DNA from: Eubacteriales bacterium
Lineage (GTDB): Bacteria; Bacillota; Clostridia; Lachnospirales; Lachnospiraceae
Length of the DNA: 64,000 nt
Direction of reading: 5' to 3'
Assembly: GCA_030526005.1 (NCBI GenBank)
Contig: JAUNDP010000007.1
Location: forward strand, 1-64,000
Part shown: in pieces, positions 32,906-41,385 of the stretch
Position numbering within the stretch: position 1 is the stretch's first letter
Layout: every line of letters begins with the position of its first letter
Program-made: the position numbers and the translations under genes
Notes under the pieces: model-generated
Told to the model about the DNA's origin: nothing
Database searches by the model: none
The model's input: the letters and a program-made list of their open reading frames with translations, nothing else

Positions 32906-35284
32906 TTACTTTTTAAATTCCACGATCGTGACTCCGGCATCCCCCTCGCCAAATTCACCGAGGTGGAAAGAGGCCACATGCTTCATGCGGCGTAAATAAT
33001 TATGAACTCCTTTACGCAGAGCGCCGGTTCCTTTTCCGTGTACAATACGGACAGAAGGAAGATGGGCGAGATAAGCGTCATCGAGATACTTGTCCAGTTC
33101 TGCCAGCGCTTCGTCTACCGTTTTTCCAAGCAGATTGATTTCAGCGGATATGGATGCGGATTTTGACATTTTAATTTTTCCGCTTCCTGTACGGTTCAGA
33201 TGCGGTCCTGTGATCACTGCTTCATCAATCAGCTGTAAATCATTGATGGATACTTTGGAGCGGAGAATTCCCATCTGAACAAATAAGTTCCCTTTTGCAT
33301 CAGGGAGAGAACTGACCGTGCCCTTTAAATTCATGCTCAGAACTTTTACACTGTCTCCGATATGAAGATCTTTTGCAGAAAGTGTTTTCTTTTTTGGTGC
33401 ATTTTTATTTACTGAAAGATTTTTTTCGACAGAAGACATCTTTTCACGGAGCTGGCTTCTCTGCTTTTCCATCTCGCGGACAGAAATATTTTCTTTTCCA
33501 AACTTATGAAAGTTTTTGATCGTTGTGTCGGCATACTCTTTTGCATCGCGCAGAATCGCATGAGCTTCTTCATTTGCTTTTCTCAGAATTTCGTCGCGGC
33601 TGGTGTCGAGGCGTTCCTGTTTCTGCTCCAGCTTTTTCTTAAGCGCTTCAATTTGTGCCTTGTACTCATTGATCTGTTCCCGTTCCTGTTCGATCGTCAC
33701 GCGGCTGTTTTCCAGATCGGTGATCAGATCTTCAAAACTTTCATCTTGTTCACTTAAAAGATTTCTTGCCTCGTCGATAATTTCACTTGGAAGACCGAGC
33801 TTTCCCGAAATGGCAAATGCGTTGCTCTTTCCAGGAATTCCTATTAAAAGACGATATGTCGGACGAAGCGTCTCCACGTTAAATTCGCAGCAGCCATTTT
33901 CCACTCCCGGAGTGGAAAGGGCAAATACTTTCAGTTCACTGTAATGCGTTGTCGCTATGGTGCGGATTTGGCGGCGGTGAAGATTCGACAGGATCGCAGT
34001 TGCAAGTGCAGCGCCTTCTGTCGGGTCTGTTCCGGCGCCTAACTCATCAAAGAGAACGAGGGAGTTTTGATCTGCGTGTTCTAAAATGGAGACGATCTGC
34101 GTCATATGGGAGGAGAAGGTACTGAGGCTCTGCTCAATGCTCTGCTCATCTCCGATGTCAGCATAGACGTCTTCAAAGACAGCAAGTTCTGACTGATCAA
34201 ATGCAGGGATATGAAGTCCTGCCTGTCCCATCAGTGTGAAAAGTCCCACTGTTTTGAGGGAAACGGTTTTTCCGCCGGTGTTTGGTCCTGTAATGATCAG
34301 CAGATCAAATTCTTTTCCTAAATAAATGTCGATCGGTACGACTTTCTTTTTGTCAAGAAGAGGGTGACGTCCCTTCTTGATATGGATATATCCACGAGTG
34401 TTAAATACGGGTTCGCTTCCGTTATATGATTTTGAGAGGGAAGCTCTTGCAAAGATAAAATCCAGTCTGGTCAGAAGAGATAAGTCATCCGAGAGCGCTT
34501 CCAGATTTTCAGCGGCAAGAGCGCTTAAAGAGGCCAGAATGACTTCAATCTCTTTTGCTTCCTTTAATTCCAGTTCCCTCAGATCGTTATTTAATTTGAC
34601 AACGGCAGTCGGCTCCACAAATAAAGTAGAACCGGTAGAAGACTGATCGTGAATCATGCCGGGAACCTGTCCGCGGTATTCAGCCTTTACCGGAATACAA
34701 TAGCGATCGTTTCTCATTGTGATAACGGCATCCTGGAGATAGACACGGGAAGCGCCGTTGACCATGGAATTTAACTGGCTGCGTACCTTTTCATGCACAA
34801 GTTTCATAGAGCGGCGAATCTGCCGCAGATTGCTGCTTGCATCGTCACTGATTTCCTCCTCGGACAGGATACAGCGTCGAATTTCAGAGGAAAGCGGTGT
34901 GAGCGGCTGAAGAGCATCAAACATTTCATCGAGAGAATCTGGAACATCTTCGTTATGTTCGTGTCTGGAATATGCTTTTACTCTGCTGCATACTTCCAGC
35001 ACTTTGCAGATGCGAAGCAGCTCCGCAGTTCCGAGGCTGCTTCCGATTTCCAGACATTTTAAGGAACCACGGATATCACAGATTCCGGAAAAGGAAAGCG
35101 ATCCGTTTTGATATATACGTTTTAAAGCGTCGCTTGTTTCTTTCTGCAAGAGACGAATCGTATCGAGGTCTGAGGAGGGCAGCAGATTACGACATAGCTC
35201 TTTTCCCAAGGCAGATCCCGCCAGGTCCGTCAGCTGTGCAATGATTTTATTATATTCCAGAGTTTTTAAAGCTTTTTCGTTCAT
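32906..35284 (-). CDS. mutS2: MutS2 / RqcU-type ATPase and nuclease
   Basis: 792 residues: N-terminal MutS core, Walker A GPNTGGKTVSLK, Walker B LVLFDELGAGTDPTEGAA, a long coiled coil (about 515-620), a KOW-like part and a C-terminal Smr nuclease domain with HGKGTGALRKGV. MutS2 lacks the mismatch-reading domain of MutS; in Firmicutes it is linked with suppression of recombination and with splitting collided ribosomes. AAGGA lies 6-7 bases before the ATG. The leader holds a nested inverted repeat (35320-35380). Confidence 0.95.
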   Translation of the reverse strand: MNEKALKTLEYNKIIAQLTDLAGSALGKELCRNLLPSSDLDTIRLLQKETSDALKRIYQNGSLSFSGICDIRGSLKCLEIGSSLGTAELLRICKVLEVCSRVKAYSRHEHNEDVPDSLDEMFDALQPLTPLSSEIRRCILSEEEISDDASSNLRQIRRSMKLVHEKVRSQLNSMVNGASRVYLQDAVITMRNDRYCIPVKAEYRGQVPGMIHDQSSTGSTLFVEPTAVVKLNNDLRELELKEAKEIEVILASLSALAAENLEALSDDLSLLTRLDFIFARASLSKSYNGSEPVFNTRGYIHIKKGRHPLLDKKKVVPIDIYLGKEFDLLIITGPNTGGKTVSLKTVGLFTLMGQAGLHIPAFDQSELAVFEDVYADIGDEQSIEQSLSTFSSHMTQIVSILEHADQNSLVLFDELGAGTDPTEGAALATAILSNLHRRQIRTIATTHYSELKVFALSTPGVENGCCEFNVETLRPTYRLLIGIPGKSNAFAISGKLGLPSEIIDEARNLLSEQDESFEDLITDLENSRVTIEQEREQINEYKAQIEALKKKLEQKQERLDTSRDEILRKANEEAHAILRDAKEYADTTIKNFHKFGKENISVREMEKQRSQLREKMSSVEKNLSVNKNAPKKKTLSAKDLHIGDSVKVLSMNLKGTVSSLPDAKGNLFVQMGILRSKVSINDLQLIDEAVITGPHLNRTGSGKIKMSKSASISAEINLLGKTVDEALAELDKYLDDAYLAHLPSVRIVHGKGTGALRKGVHNYLRRMKHVASFHLGEFGEGDAGVTIVEFKK

Positions 35285-35319
35285 AGTTGTCCTTCCTATT
35301 TTTCTATATATGATCGTTC

Positions 35320-35380
35320 GAGTAGATTCTTCTGCTGACTGCGCAAATGTGTGGGATACAGCAGAACTTTGAAACTACTC
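35320..35380 (-). promoter_or_regulatory. nested inverted repeats in the mutS2 leader
   Basis: GAGTAG...CTACTC (outer, 35320-35325 and 35375-35380) encloses TTCTGCTG...CAGCAGAA (inner, 35330-35337 and 35359-35366). The whole would fold into one interrupted hairpin about 35-95 bases upstream of the mutS2 start. There is no T-run, so it is not a terminator. The rest of the 314-base gap between mutS2 and the S1C gene is AT-rich promoter DNA with no gene. Confidence 0.45.
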
Positions 35381-35598
35381 TAAATTCATTGTAACATAAA
35401 ATACATAAAAGAAAACAAATATTTACTATAAATTTACAAGACATTCATAAAACGCACTGCTATGAGAGGAAATACTGGAAAACAGAAGGAGAATCTTTGT
35501 GAGAATCCGTTCTGTTCTTCATAAATTATTCATATTTATTTGATACGATACAGATAGAAATTTTTGGATCGGAGATTTAAAGGAGTAGAAGTATCGCT

Positions 35599-36831
35599 AT
35601 GGCATCATTCATAAGAGAAAACATAAAAAAGAAACCTTTTTATAAAAGAAAGTGGTTTATCAGAATTACCGGAGGGGTGTGTATAGGCGGTGTTTTCGGA
35701 GCAGTGGCGGCAGTCGGATTCAGTATCGCGATACCATGGGCACAAAAAACTTTTGGAGAGCCGGAAGTTTACAGTGCTGACAGGGAGATCAGCACAGAGA
35801 TGACAGACAGTGGAACAAGCGGCGCTGAATCAAAGATCATCTGGCAGGGGGACAGTCTTGCTGATATTGATCTGAAAGAAATAGAAGTACTGTTTACAAA
35901 AATCAGAGATATGGCGGCAGAGACTTTAAAAGGGGTTGTACAGGTAACAGGCGCGCACAGCGGTATCGATCTGTTTCAGCAGATTTATGAAAATGAAAAA
36001 ATAGGAAGCGGTCTGATTGTCAGGATGGATGAGGAACATATTTTTGTTTTGACGGAGATGTGGATTTTAGATAAAGCAGAGCGTGTGATTGTGACATTGG
36101 CAGACGATACGATCTGTGAGGCAGAGGTGAAAAAGACAGATCCGGCGTCTGGACTGGCAGTTCTGGAGATTGATGCAGATGAAATCGGGGAAGAACAGAA
36201 AAAAGAAATGAAAGTTTTACAGTTCAGTCCCGATGGAAATCTGTGGAAAGGGAAACCGGTGATTGCGCTCGGAAGTCCTCTGGGAAATACGGATTCTGTA
36301 GCTTCCGGCGTTGTGACTTCATGGATCGATCAGCCTGTGATGGATGATATCTATCATATTATCAACACAGATATTGTAGGAGGAGACGAGGCGAGCGGAA
36401 TCTTGGTTGATCTGAACGGAGAGGTGGCAGGCTTTATCACGCAGAAATTTGGGAACGACGAACCTTATAGAACGAGCGCCATCTGTTCCAGCGATATTAA
36501 AAGGATTTTAAATGAGATGGGCGATGGAGAAGAAAAAATTTTGATGGGAATCACCGGAAAAGAAATCAAAAAAAATGTCGCAGAGGAACTGGGGATGCCG
36601 CAGGGATTTTATGTCATGTCTGTCGCACCGAATTCCCCGGCAATGTATAATGGGATTCAGAACGGGGATATCATCGTTTCCATGAAGAATGAGAAAATTT
36701 CAAGCCAAAAGGACTACCAAAATGTACTGAAACAGTGTACAATAGGTGAGGAAATTCCGGTTGAAATTATGAGAAAAGTGCGGGATGGATACTCCAAAAT
36801 GGAGATAAAGGTGCGATTAGAAGCAAAGTAG
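35599..36831 (+). CDS. membrane-anchored S1C (HtrA-like) protein with degenerate active site
   Basis: 410 residues: short cytoplasmic start, one membrane helix (about 22-47), a trypsin-like domain (about 95-290) and a PDZ domain (about 315-405). The fold markers are clear (IGSGLIV, VIALGSPLG, SVASGVVTSW, a C-terminal PDZ with APNSPAMYNGIQNGD), but the triad is not. The catalytic His of TNNHVV aligns with Trp155 in LTEMWIL, the catalytic Asp of DLAVL with Gly185 in SGLAVL, and the GNSGGP loop is EASGIL, shortened though Ser266 remains. It is probably not a protease but a binding or scaffold protein outside the membrane. It sits upstream of the yhaM-like gene by 18 bases, so it is likely co-transcribed. 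Confidence 0.85.
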   Translation: MASFIRENIKKKPFYKRKWFIRITGGVCIGGVFGAVAAVGFSIAIPWAQKTFGEPEVYSADREISTEMTDSGTSGAESKIIWQGDSLADIDLKEIEVLFTKIRDMAAETLKGVVQVTGAHSGIDLFQQIYENEKIGSGLIVRMDEEHIFVLTEMWILDKAERVIVTLADDTICEAEVKKTDPASGLAVLEIDADEIGEEQKKEMKVLQFSPDGNLWKGKPVIALGSPLGNTDSVASGVVTSWIDQPVMDDIYHIINTDIVGGDEASGILVDLNGEVAGFITQKFGNDEPYRTSAICSSDIKRILNEMGDGEEKILMGITGKEIKKNVAEELGMPQGFYVMSVAPNSPAMYNGIQNGDIIVSMKNEKISSQKDYQNVLKQCTIGEEIPVEIMRKVRDGYSKMEIKVRLEAK

Positions 36832-36849
36832 AAAAAGAAAGGAACAGTC

Positions 36850-37800
36850 ATGAAATATATTGAAACTTTGCGCGAAGGTGAACGCGTGGCAAACATTTAT
36901 TTATGTAAATATAAACAGTCAGCTGTAACGAAAAATGGAAAAACATATGAAAATGTGATTCTTCAGGATAAGACAGGGACGATCGATGCGAAGATCTGGG
37001 ACCCGAATTCTCAGGGGATTGATGAATTTGAGGTGATGGATTATGTGGATATCATGGGAGAAGTCACGAATTTTCAGGGAACGCTTCAGCTGAATATCAA
37101 ACGTGTCCGCAAAGCTCGTGAAGGAGAATATGATCCGAAAGATTTTCTGCCGGTCAGTGAACATGATATTGAGGAGATGTATCAGGAATTACTGGGATAC
37201 CTCTCAAAAATTCAAAATCCATATTTAAAACGGCTTACAGATGCGTATTTTATCCAGAATGAAAATTTTATCAAGCGTTTTAAATTTCATTCAGCCGCAA
37301 AAACGGTTCATCATGGATATGTCGGAGGACTGCTGGAGCATACGCTTGGGGTTTTAAGAATCTGCGATTTTTATGTAAAAACGTATTCTTTCTTAAACAG
37401 GGATCTTTTATTTACGGCAGCAGCATTTCATGATGTCGGAAAACTTCAGGAACTGTCTGCTTTTCCGGAAAATGACTACACAGACGACGGACAGCTGCTC
37501 GGCCATATTATGATTGGAACGGAACTTGTGGGGGCAAGCATCCGCAGAATTCCTGATTTTCCGAAAAAACTGGCGAGTGAGCTGAAACATTGTATTTTGG
37601 CACACCATGGAGAACTGGAATATGGCTCGCCGAAAAAGCCGGCGCTTGCTGAGGCGGTAGCGCTGAATTATGCCGATGATACAGATGCAAAGATGGAGAC
37701 CATGAAAGAACTGTTCTCAGCGGCAAAGGACAATACAGACTGGCTTGGATATAACCGCCTTTTTGAATCGAATATCCGAAAGACGACACAGTGGCAGTAA
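36850..37800 (+). CDS. 3'-5' exoribonuclease of the YhaM type
   Basis: 316 residues: N-terminal OB-fold nucleic-acid-binding domain (about 10-90, with TIDAKIWDPN) and an HD phosphohydrolase domain (about 130-300, with HHGYVGGLLEHTL and AAAFHDVGKLQEL). YhaM degrades RNA and single-stranded DNA from the 3' end. AAAGGAACAG precedes the ATG. In Bacillus yhaM is grouped with yhaO and yhaN; here the likely yhaO/yhaN counterparts are 11 kb away at 48.2-50.9 kb. Confidence 0.9.
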   Translation: MKYIETLREGERVANIYLCKYKQSAVTKNGKTYENVILQDKTGTIDAKIWDPNSQGIDEFEVMDYVDIMGEVTNFQGTLQLNIKRVRKAREGEYDPKDFLPVSEHDIEEMYQELLGYLSKIQNPYLKRLTDAYFIQNENFIKRFKFHSAAKTVHHGYVGGLLEHTLGVLRICDFYVKTYSFLNRDLLFTAAAFHDVGKLQELSAFPENDYTDDGQLLGHIMIGTELVGASIRRIPDFPKKLASELKHCILAHHGELEYGSPKKPALAEAVALNYADDTDAKMETMKELFSAAKDNTDWLGYNRLFESNIRKTTQWQ

Positions 37801-37812
37801 AGAGAGAAAACA

Positions 37813-39180
37813 ATGAAAAAAGATGACTTAGTGACAATAACGATAGAAGATATGAGCGCAGAAGGGCACGGGATCGGAAAAGCGGACGGATATACTCTGT
37901 TTGTAAAAGACGCCGTCATCGGCGATGTGATTGAGGCAAAGATCATGAAAATGAAAAAAAATTATGGATTTGCCAGACTGATGAAAATCATAGAAGCATC
38001 AAAAGACCGTGTGACGCCGCAGTGCCCGATTGCAAGACAGTGCGGAGGCTGCCAGATTCAGGAGATGGAATACAAAGCGCAGCTGAGATTTAAGGAAAAT
38101 CTGATCAGAAATCATCTCAGAAGAATCGGTGGCTTTGAAACGATTCCAATGGAACCGATTGTCGGGATGGACAATCCTTACCGCTATCGAAACAAAGCAC
38201 AGTTTCCAATCGGAACAGACAGGGATGGAAATGTGATTGTCGGTTTCTATGCGGGCAGAACGCATACCATTATTCCGGCTGAGGACTGCAAGCTTGGGGT
38301 CAAAGAGAATGAGATCATTCTGAAGGAAGTTCTGGCATTTATGAAAGAGCAGAATATTTCTGCATATGATGAAAAGAGCGGAAAGGGTCTGGTGCGCCAT
38401 GTGCTGATCCGATATGGCTTTTTCACAAAAGAGATCATGGTCTGCATTGTAATCAATGGGAAAAAACTGCCGGGGGCAGAGAAGCTGACAAAGAGGCTGA
38501 GAACAATTCCGGGCATGACAAGCATTACATTGAACAGCAATGAAAAACAGACGAATGTCATTCTGGGAGATCGGATTGAGCTGCTTTGGGGGCAGACGTA
38601 TATCACAGATACGATAGGAGGAATTTCATTTCAGATTTCTCCGCTGTCTTTTTATCAGGTGAATCCGATTCAGACAGAGAAGTTATACCAGATTGCAATG
38701 GAATATGCAGGACTTACCGGAAAAGAGACGGTGTGGGATCTGTATTGCGGAATAGGTACGATTTCTCTGTTTCTGGCGCAGAAAGCAAAACAGGTCTATG
38801 GCGTGGAGATTGTGCCGGATGCGATTGAAGATGCAAAAAAGAATGCAAAGCGAAATAAAATTGAAAACGCACAATTTTATGTGGGAAAAGCAGAAGAAGT
38901 TCTGCCTGAGAAGTATGAAAAAGAAGGAATCTGCGCTGATGTGATCGTGGTGGATCCGCCGAGAAAAGGATGCGACGAGAAACTTCTGGATACAATTGTG
39001 AAGATGAAACCGGAGAAGGTCGTGTATGTGAGTTGTGACAGCGCGACTCTGGCAAGAGATCTGAAATGGCTGTGCGAGAGAGGATATGCGATTGAGAGAG
39101 TCAGAGGAGTAGATCAGTTCGGGCACACCTGCCATGTGGAGACGGTGGCTTTACTGATTAAAAAAATTGATAAAGTTTAA
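37813..39180 (+). CDS. 23S rRNA (uracil-C5)-methyltransferase, RlmD/RumA family
   Basis: 455 residues: TRAM domain (about 1-60), an Fe-S motif with CPIARQCGGC and a fourth cysteine in AEDCKLG, then the Rossmann methyltransferase domain with DLYCGIGTISLFLA, VDPPRKGCDE and the catalytic-cysteine region VYVSCDSATLARDL. Methylates a uracil in 23S rRNA (or tRNA in some paralogues) with S-adenosylmethionine. It begins 12 bases after the yhaM-type gene and is probably read with it. The exact site (747, 1939 or both) cannot be decided from sequence. Confidence 0.92.
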   Translation: MKKDDLVTITIEDMSAEGHGIGKADGYTLFVKDAVIGDVIEAKIMKMKKNYGFARLMKIIEASKDRVTPQCPIARQCGGCQIQEMEYKAQLRFKENLIRNHLRRIGGFETIPMEPIVGMDNPYRYRNKAQFPIGTDRDGNVIVGFYAGRTHTIIPAEDCKLGVKENEIILKEVLAFMKEQNISAYDEKSGKGLVRHVLIRYGFFTKEIMVCIVINGKKLPGAEKLTKRLRTIPGMTSITLNSNEKQTNVILGDRIELLWGQTYITDTIGGISFQISPLSFYQVNPIQTEKLYQIAMEYAGLTGKETVWDLYCGIGTISLFLAQKAKQVYGVEIVPDAIEDAKKNAKRNKIENAQFYVGKAEEVLPEKYEKEGICADVIVVDPPRKGCDEKLLDTIVKMKPEKVVYVSCDSATLARDLKWLCERGYAIERVRGVDQFGHTCHVETVALLIKKIDKV

Positions 39181-39279
39181 AACATGAAGGGATTTGCTAA
39201 CGAATATAATGGCAGATCGGCAGATTTCTGTTAAATTGCAAAAAGAAGATAAAGATGGAGCAGGTATATGATATTGATA

Positions 39280-39308
39280 TTGTATTGCAGGAAGATATCA
39301 TGTATAAT
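39280..39308 (+). promoter_or_regulatory. promoter of the PH-like membrane protein gene
   Basis: TTGTAT (39280-39285), 17-base spacer, TATAAT (39303-39308), 38 bases before the start codon. Confidence 0.65.
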
Positions 39309-39346
39309 AGCACAATGAAAATGCGATAAAAAACGGAGGAAGAAGG

Positions 39347-39760
39347 ATGGAAGTCAAAATAAAAGGAAGATCGCCTGTTTGGTACTGGGCTTTTCTGATT
39401 ATCGGGAACGCAATTTTTATTCATCAGTTAATTTTTAACCGCAATAATGTGCAGTCACTGCTTTTTGGTCTTATAGGAGTCAATCTTGTCTTTCTGCCGA
39501 TTGTAGTGAGAAATGTGGTTGTCATTGATGACAAAGAAAAGGTTGTATGCCAGAAAATGGGATTTTTCAAAGAAAAGATCCAGATTTCACACATCAAGGA
39601 AATTCAGAGAAAACCTTCTAAGATTTTCAAAAATTCAAAGCTTTTTGAAAAATTGATTCTGAAAGGAACAGGAAAAGAATATATGCTTGTCTCAGTGAAA
39701 GATCAGGAAAAATTGATCAGTGAGCTGCAACAAAGAAAGAAAAATCTGAAAGTGTCCTAA
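39347..39760 (+). CDS. small membrane protein with bacterial PH-like domain
   Basis: 137 residues: two membrane helices (about 12-30 and 36-56) and a cytoplasmic beta-rich domain (about 57-130) with VVVIDDKEKVVCQKMGF and IQISHIKEIQRKP, the layout of bacterial pleckstrin-homology-like (bPH) proteins such as the YyaB/YcxB types. The function is unknown. ACGGAGGAAGAAGG precedes the ATG. It is monocistronic, with its own promoter and terminator. Confidence 0.7.
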   Translation: MEVKIKGRSPVWYWAFLIIGNAIFIHQLIFNRNNVQSLLFGLIGVNLVFLPIVVRNVVVIDDKEKVVCQKMGFFKEKIQISHIKEIQRKPSKIFKNSKLFEKLILKGTGKEYMLVSVKDQEKLISELQQRKKNLKVS

Positions 39761-39793
39761 AAAAAGACGGAGGTACTTTTTAGAGAAAAAAAG

Positions 39794-39840
39794 AAAAGGA
39801 ATCGCTGTGCGGAATGTTTCGAGAACAGCGATTCCTTTTC
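39794..39840. terminator. bidirectional terminator before selD
   Basis: AAAAGGAATCGCTGT and AACAGCGATTCCTTTT form a 14-15 base stem with A-rich and T-rich flanks between converging genes. Confidence 0.9.
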
Positions 39841-39869
39841 TTTGCTTTTAGCATTTTCGGCGGAAGAAA

Positions 39870-40907
39870 TTATTCCAGAATGATCCGGCTTTCTCTGTAT
39901 TCTTCAACAGATCCGATGATCGAGGCTTCAGGGATTTGTTTTTGAAGCTCTCTCAGACATTGGGATGCTTCTTCTTCCGGAAGAGAAATCAGCAGTCCGC
40001 CGCTTGTTTGCGGATCATATAGAATATCTTGCATAGGACGGCTGATATCATTCTCAAAAGAGATGCCGTCTTTTGTATATTCCCGGTTGCGGTAAGCGCC
40101 GGCAGGAACAAATCCCATATCGGCAAAATCCCATGCTTCCGTGTGAAAGGGGACGCATTTTGTCTGAATCCGGATCGTACAGCCGCTGCCCTGCGCCATC
40201 TCAAAGCAATGACCCATCAAGGCAAAACCGGTTACATCGGTACAGCTGTGAACGTGATAGCGGAGCATGATATCGCTGGCTGTCTTATTCAGCGTCGTCA
40301 TCTGACGATAAATTCTGTCGAGCAGAGCTTTGTCTGCCAGATCTGCCTTTGCGGCGATGGTGATGATGCCAACACCAAGCGGTTTTGTCAAAATCAGCGC
40401 ATCGCCTGGCCTGGCATTGCAGTTTGTCAGAACCTTTTTCGGGTGGACAAATCCAGATGCGGCAAGTCCGTAAAGCGGTTCTGCGCCGTGGATGGTATGG
40501 CCGCCTGTTATGATGGCTCCGGCTTCATATACTTTCTCATAGCCACCGCGAAGAATTTCCTGCACGGTTTTCTGATCCATCGTCTCAGAAATACACATAA
40601 TATTTAAGGCGAGTTTTGGAGTGCCGCCCATGGCATAGATATCACTCAGGGCATTTGCAGCCGCAATCTGACCGTACAGAAAAGGATCGTCCACAATCGG
40701 AGGGAAAAAATCAGTTGTCTGCACAAGCGCAGTTTCAGAATCAATCGCATAGACGCTTGCGTCGTCGCTTTTATCATATCCGACAATTAATTTGGGATCG
40801 GTGTGCGTGCGAAACCCTTCCAGCATATGAACAAGGGTTCCGGCGCCGACTTTCGCGCCGCATCCTGCACAGCCGGCAAGTTTTGTCAATTTTACTTCTG
40901 TCTCCAT
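39870..40907 (-). CDS. selD: selenide, water dikinase (selenophosphate synthase)
   Basis: Makes selenophosphate, the Se donor for selenocysteine, selenouridine and selenium cofactors. From the ATG at 40907 (AGGAG 8 bases upstream) it has 345 residues. The active-site motif is AGCAGCGAKVG: the catalytic position is an ordinary Cys (not selenocysteine) and the essential Lys follows, while the second Cys of the E. coli CGCK motif is Ala. The ATP-binding Asp residues in KSDDASVY and QTTDFFPPIVDDP are present. It is the last gene of the operon yedE-yedF-DUF3343-selD. No selA, selB, selC, selU or yqeB is in the window, so the use of the product is not shown here. Confidence 0.95.
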   Translation of the reverse strand: METEVKLTKLAGCAGCGAKVGAGTLVHMLEGFRTHTDPKLIVGYDKSDDASVYAIDSETALVQTTDFFPPIVDDPFLYGQIAAANALSDIYAMGGTPKLALNIMCISETMDQKTVQEILRGGYEKVYEAGAIITGGHTIHGAEPLYGLAASGFVHPKKVLTNCNARPGDALILTKPLGVGIITIAAKADLADKALLDRIYRQMTTLNKTASDIMLRYHVHSCTDVTGFALMGHCFEMAQGSGCTIRIQTKCVPFHTEAWDFADMGFVPAGAYRNREYTKDGISFENDISRPMQDILYDPQTSGGLLISLPEEEASQCLRELQKQIPEASIIGSVEEYRESRIILE

Positions 40908-40917
40908 AAAAAATCTC

Positions 40918-41163
40918 CTAGGCTTCTTCGGCAAGATATGCCGTCTCATATCCAAACTGTGTGATCTGCACAATCTGTTCCACTTCCTCATGACAGGCAG
41001 CATCAGGGAGAATCAGATCGCCCTCATAGCGGACGCAAGTGCCGCAGCTGCTGCTTAGATCTCGTGGAACAGGCATGATCTGTGCTTCTTGATTTCTGCC
41101 CTCGCACAGTTTTTTATATCGAATTGCGCCGAAGTGCGAATAAAATGTAGCGATGTATTTCAT
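40918..41163 (-). CDS. DUF3343 protein, putative Se/S carrier
   Basis: 81 residues with the family's core SSCGTCVRY (two cysteines, CxxC) and a C-terminal acidic part. DUF3343 proteins occur in selenium-utilising Clostridia next to yedF and selD and are thought to carry selenium or sulfur. It overlaps yedF (ATGA) and is 10 bases from selD. Confidence 0.85.
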   Translation of the reverse strand: MKYIATFYSHFGAIRYKKLCEGRNQEAQIMPVPRDLSSSCGTCVRYEGDLILPDAACHEEVEQIVQITQFGYETAYLAEEA

Positions 41164-41366
41164 CTTGTAAATGTCAGCGTATACTCGCCGTCCTTTTCAG
41201 AGACGCTTGTTTGATAACCCTGATGTTCGGCATAGCGAGTAGTATTCTCTTTTGAAGCATGATTGTCTACGATGATCTGGTAGGACGGTTCCATGGAACT
41301 CATCGCTTTTCTGAGCAGAATGACAGGCTCCGGGCAGGAGAGTCCTCTTGCATCTAAAATTTTCAT
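41160..41366 (-). CDS. yedF: YedF/TusA-like sulfurtransferase
   Basis: 68 residues from the ATG at 41366 (GAGG eight bases upstream). It has the family's catalytic CPEP motif with Cys11 in ARGLSCPEPVIL. TusA-like proteins pass persulfide or, in selenium loci, probably selenium between partners. It is shorter than the YedF proteins that carry an extra DsrE domain. It lies between yedE and DUF3343 in the selenium operon, so selenium trafficking is likely. Confidence 0.87.
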   Translation of the reverse strand: MKILDARGLSCPEPVILLRKAMSSMEPSYQIIVDNHASKENTTRYAEHQGYQTSVSEKDGEYTLTFTR

Positions 41367-41385
41367 AAATAATTCCTCTTTTCTT

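Noticed and set aside
40861-40907. Possible selenocysteine form of SelD
   Set aside because: The active-site motif is encoded with ordinary TGC codons and there is no in-frame TGA at the catalytic position.
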